Assembly: GCA_035295665.1 (NCBI GenBank)
Contig: DATGIQ010000177.1
Span: 1 to 8,315 of the forward strand
Length of the DNA: 8,315 nucleotides
Source of the DNA: DATGIQ01 sp035295665
GTDB lineage: Bacteria; Planctomycetota; Planctomycetia; Gemmatales; Gemmataceae
Direction of reading: 5' to 3'
The translations under genes were made by a program, and so were the position numbers. This document shows, piece by piece, positions 5,718-8,315 of the stretch (position 1 is the stretch's first letter; each line of letters begins with the position of its first letter). The notes beneath the pieces are model-generated. The model was not told where the DNA came from. It searched no databases and saw only the letters and a list, made by a program, of their open reading frames with translations.

Positions 5718-8180
5718 ATGGCACCGACAACCATCGAAGCTAAACGAAAAACTGCAGATGGCAGCAAGGCCGCGTCGGCAGGTCCGCTCTCTGCCGAAGA
5801 GTTGCACAAGCTGCACGCCTACTGGCGGGCTGCGAACTACCTGTCCGTCGGCCAGATTTACCTCATGGACAACCCGCTGCTAAAAGAACCGTTGCAGCTC
5901 AAACACATCAAACCGCGTTTGCTCGGCCACTGGGGAACCACTTCCGGTCAGAACTTCCTCTACGTTCACCTGAACCGCGTCATCAAGCAGCATGACCTGA
6001 ACATGTTCTATATCTCCGGCCCTGGGCACGGAGGGCCGGCGCTGGTGGCCAACGCTTACCTGGAAGGCACCTATAGCGAGGTTTACCCGAACATCGGCCA
6101 GGATGAGGCCGGCCTGAAACGGCTCTTCACTCAGTTCTCGTTCCCCGGCGGCATCCCGAGCCACGTTGCCCCGGAAACTCCTGGCTCGATCCATGAAGGC
6201 GGTGAGCTGGGCTACGCGCTGTCCCATGCCTACGGTGCGGCGTTCGATAACCCCGACCTGATCGTCGTCTGTGTCATTGGGGATGGCGAGGCCGAGACAG
6301 GGCCGCTCGCCACCGGCTGGCACGGCAATAAGTTCCTCAACCCCGTCCGCGATGGCTGCGTACTGCCGATTCTGCATCTGAATGGGTACAAGATCGCCAA
6401 TCCCACGGTGTTGGCCCGCATCAGCCATGAGGAGCTGGATGCCTTGATGCGCGGCTACGGCTACACACCCCATTTTGTCGAGGGAGACGATCCAGCCACG
6501 ATGCACCAACTCCTGGCTCAGACCCTCGACCTCATCCTTGGCGAGATCAAAACGATTCAAGCGGACGCCCGGAAGAACGGCTTCACGAAGCGCCCCTTCT
6601 GGCCCATGATCGTGTTCCGTAGTCCGAAGGGCTGGACCGGTCCGAAGGAGGTCGATGGCCAAAAGACAGAGGGTTACTGGCGATCGCACCAGGTGCCGAT
6701 GGCCGACATGTCCAAGCCCGGCCACGTGCAGATTCTCGAAACCTGGATGAAGAGCTACAAGCCGGAAGAGCTGTTTGACCAGACGGGCCGGCTTGTCCCG
6801 GAGCTGGCCGAGCTGCCCCCCAAGGGCGAAAAACGCATGAGCGCTAATCCGCACACCAACGGCGGTTTGCTGCTCAAGGATCTCAAGATGCCTGACTTTC
6901 GGGATTACGCCGTGGATGTGCCCGCACCGGGGGCAACGGACGCGGAATCGACACGGATCATGGGCAAATTTCTCCGCGATGTCATGAAGAAGAACTTGGA
7001 GAGCAAGAACTTCCGCCTGGTCAGCCCGGATGAGAACAACTCGAACCGCTGGCAGGACGTACTGGATGTCACCAACCGCGCCTGGGTTGCCGAGACGCTG
7101 CCCTACGATGATCATCTGAATCCCGACGGCCGGGTGATGGAAATCCTCAGCGAGCATCAATGCCAAGGTTGGCTGGAGGGCTATCTGCTGACGGGCCGGC
7201 ACGGCTTCTTTTCGTGCTATGAGGCGTTCATCCACATTGTCGATTCGATGTTCAACCAGCACGCCAAGTGGTTGAAAGTGACCCGGCACATCCCCTGGCG
7301 GCGGCCCATCGCTTCGCTGAACTACCTGCTCTCCTCGCTGGTGTGGCGCCAGGACCACAACGGCTTTAGCCATCAGGATCCCGGCTTCATCGATCATATC
7401 GTGAACAAGAAGGCGGAAGTCATCCGCGTGTACCTGCCGCCGGACGCCAACACGCTTCTGAGCGTGACCGATCACTGTTTGCGTAGTCGTAATTACGTCA
7501 ATCTCGTCGTGGCCGGTAAGCAGCCCGCACCGCAATGGCTGACCATGGACCAGGCGATCAAGCACTGCATGGCCGGCATCAGCATCTGGGACTGGGCCAG
7601 CAACGACAAAGGGGGCGACCCGGATGTCGTTATGGCTTGCTGCGGTGATGTGCCCACGCTGGAAACTCTCGCCGCCGTGGAATTGCTTCGCAAGCATCTC
7701 CCCGAACTGAAAGTGCGCGTCCTCAACGTGGTGGACCTAATGAAATTGCAGCCGTCGAGCGAACATCCGCATGGGCTGAGCGATGCAGACTTCGATAGCC
7801 TGTTCACCAAGAACAAGCCGGTCATGTTCGCGTTCCACGGCTACCCGTGGTTGATCCACCGCTTGACCTACCGCCGCACCAACCACAAAAACCTGCATGT
7901 GCGTGGCTACAAGGAAGAGGGCACAACCACGACACCGTTCGACATGGTGGTGCTCAATGACCTGGACCGCTTTCACCTGGTCATGGACGTGATTGACCGG
8001 CTGCCCCAACTGAGCGTTCGGGGAGCCTATCTCAAGCAGGCACTGCGGGACAAGCTCATCGACCACAAGCACTATGTCACCAAGCACGGCGATGATATGC
8101 CGGAAATCGCCGGCTGGCGGTGGGGTAAGAAGGAGCAAGCCCGTATGCGAACTATCTCGACCGAAGGAGATAATGTTTAA
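5718..8180 (+). CDS. xfp: Xylulose-5-phosphate/fructose-6-phosphate phosphoketolase
   Basis: This cytoplasmic thiamine-diphosphate enzyme splits xylulose 5-phosphate (and, in dual-specificity members, fructose 6-phosphate) with phosphate, giving acetyl phosphate plus glyceraldehyde 3-phosphate or erythrose 4-phosphate. The 820-residue length is normal (about 790-825). Family blocks visible are LLGHWGTTSGQNF (68-80, His71), ISGPGHGGPALV (His104), GGIPSHVAPETPGS (His149), the cofactor motif GDGEAETGPLATGWHGNK (188-205), and LNGYKIANPT. Further on are LSEHQCQGWLEGYLLTGRHGFF (477-498, Glu479) and RQDHNGFSHQDPGF (544-557, His547 and His552). The N-terminal, middle and C-terminal phosphoketolase domains are all complete. 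An ATG at 5670 would add 16 residues but has a poorer ribosome site. Preference for one substrate cannot be read by eye. No acetate kinase or phosphotransacetylase gene is inside the window. A leader of up to 280 bases suggests it is transcribed separately from the pump genes. Confidence 0.97.
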   Translation: MAPTTIEAKRKTADGSKAASAGPLSAEELHKLHAYWRAANYLSVGQIYLMDNPLLKEPLQLKHIKPRLLGHWGTTSGQNFLYVHLNRVIKQHDLNMFYISGPGHGGPALVANAYLEGTYSEVYPNIGQDEAGLKRLFTQFSFPGGIPSHVAPETPGSIHEGGELGYALSHAYGAAFDNPDLIVVCVIGDGEAETGPLATGWHGNKFLNPVRDGCVLPILHLNGYKIANPTVLARISHEELDALMRGYGYTPHFVEGDDPATMHQLLAQTLDLILGEIKTIQADARKNGFTKRPFWPMIVFRSPKGWTGPKEVDGQKTEGYWRSHQVPMADMSKPGHVQILETWMKSYKPEELFDQTGRLVPELAELPPKGEKRMSANPHTNGGLLLKDLKMPDFRDYAVDVPAPGATDAESTRIMGKFLRDVMKKNLESKNFRLVSPDENNSNRWQDVLDVTNRAWVAETLPYDDHLNPDGRVMEILSEHQCQGWLEGYLLTGRHGFFSCYEAFIHIVDSMFNQHAKWLKVTRHIPWRRPIASLNYLLSSLVWRQDHNGFSHQDPGFIDHIVNKKAEVIRVYLPPDANTLLSVTDHCLRSRNYVNLVVAGKQPAPQWLTMDQAIKHCMAGISIWDWASNDKGGDPDVVMACCGDVPTLETLAAVELLRKHLPELKVRVLNVVDLMKLQPSSEHPHGLSDADFDSLFTKNKPVMFAFHGYPWLIHRLTYRRTNHKNLHVRGYKEEGTTTTPFDMVVLNDLDRFHLVMDVIDRLPQLSVRGAYLKQALRDKLIDHKHYVTKHGDDMPEIAGWRWGKKEQARMRTISTEGDNV

Positions 8181-8190
8181 TACTACTCCG

Positions 8191-8315
8191 TTAAATCAGT
8201 AGTGGGGTTGATCTTGGTGAGCGGCAATAGGGACAATCGGGTCGGGCCAGAGGTGCCAACAGCTGCTGCAAGCCCCGCCGGATCGCAGGCAGCGTCAGGC
8301 CGGTATCTTTTTTTT
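8191..8315 (-). CDS. Possible 3' end of a minus-strand gene entering from the right edge (unidentified)
   Basis: Read on the minus strand, a frame is open from about 8313 to a TAA at 8193-8191, giving 40 residues. It contains a helix-like stretch (LTLPAIRRGLQQLLAPLARP) and then a DCPYC Cys-x2-Cys pair, and ends in STPLLI. Codon use is GC-rich at third positions at first and less so near the stop. A CxxC near a C-terminus could be a zinc-binding tail, as in some transposases, but nothing here identifies a family. A second minus frame is also open over the same span, so this may be chance. The fragment would be convergent with the phosphoketolase gene. Confidence 0.25.
   Translation of the reverse strand, partial: KKDTGLTLPAIRRGLQQLLAPLARPDCPYCRSPRSTPLLI
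8277..8315 (+). terminator. Possible intrinsic terminator after the phosphoketolase gene
   Basis: An imperfect stem pairs GCCGG (8277-8281) with CCGGT (8300-8304), with an inner CGC/GCG pair (8284-8286 with 8292-8294). Three bases later an eight-T run starts at 8308 and reaches the window edge. The T run is convincing, but the stem is weak and interrupted. The same bases may instead be coding on the minus strand, where the run reads as A8. It lies about 100 bases after the enzyme stop. Confidence 0.35.

Noticed and set aside
5880..7697. A 605-codon open frame on the minus strand opposite the phosphoketolase gene
   Set aside because: It lies wholly within a highly conserved plus-strand gene. 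Long antisense frames are expected in GC-rich coding sequence, and the translation shows no recognisable domain.

Overview
The window is GC-rich (about 60% by eye) and densely coded on the plus strand. It reads as bacterial chromosome from a Gram-negative-type (two-membrane) organism. The protein sequences resemble what I remember of Planctomycetes, especially the Gemmata/Isosphaera side. The hints are an outer-membrane factor with a GFKVGPNYC-type start, a membrane fusion protein with a long extra segment inside its second coiled-coil helix, and a small Cys/Trp/Pro-rich secreted protein directly behind the pump. Some starts also lack a Shine-Dalgarno sequence. This assignment rests on recall, not on a search.

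Positions 1-5435 look like one transcription unit for a tripartite drug/toxin efflux pump of the EmrAB-TolC type. It holds a periplasmic adaptor (EmrA/HlyD family, 5' end cut off by the window), a 14-helix DHA2 major facilitator transporter (EmrB-like), a NodT-type outer-membrane factor lipoprotein, and a 118-residue secreted Cys-rich protein of unknown function. The last gene starts 17 bases after the outer-membrane gene. The transporter would drive export with the proton gradient, the adaptor would bridge the periplasm and the outer-membrane factor would open to the outside. Gaps inside the unit are 60, about 186 and 17 bases.

Positions 5436-5717 are a non-coding gap with two inverted repeats and a weak TATAAC box. 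It is probably the 3' end of the pump unit plus the leader of the next gene.

Positions 5718-8180 encode a full-length xylulose-5-phosphate/fructose-6-phosphate phosphoketolase. This thiamine-diphosphate enzyme makes acetyl phosphate from sugar phosphates. It has no evident functional tie to the pump. Positions 8181-8315 hold no complete gene. They end in an eight-T run behind a weak hairpin (possible terminator), and the same bases read on the minus strand could be the last 40 codons of a gene entering from the right.

The part most worth a second look is the small secreted Cys-rich protein linked to the pump, followed by the extra domain in the adaptor. I see no CRISPR array, tRNA, rRNA or complete mobile element.
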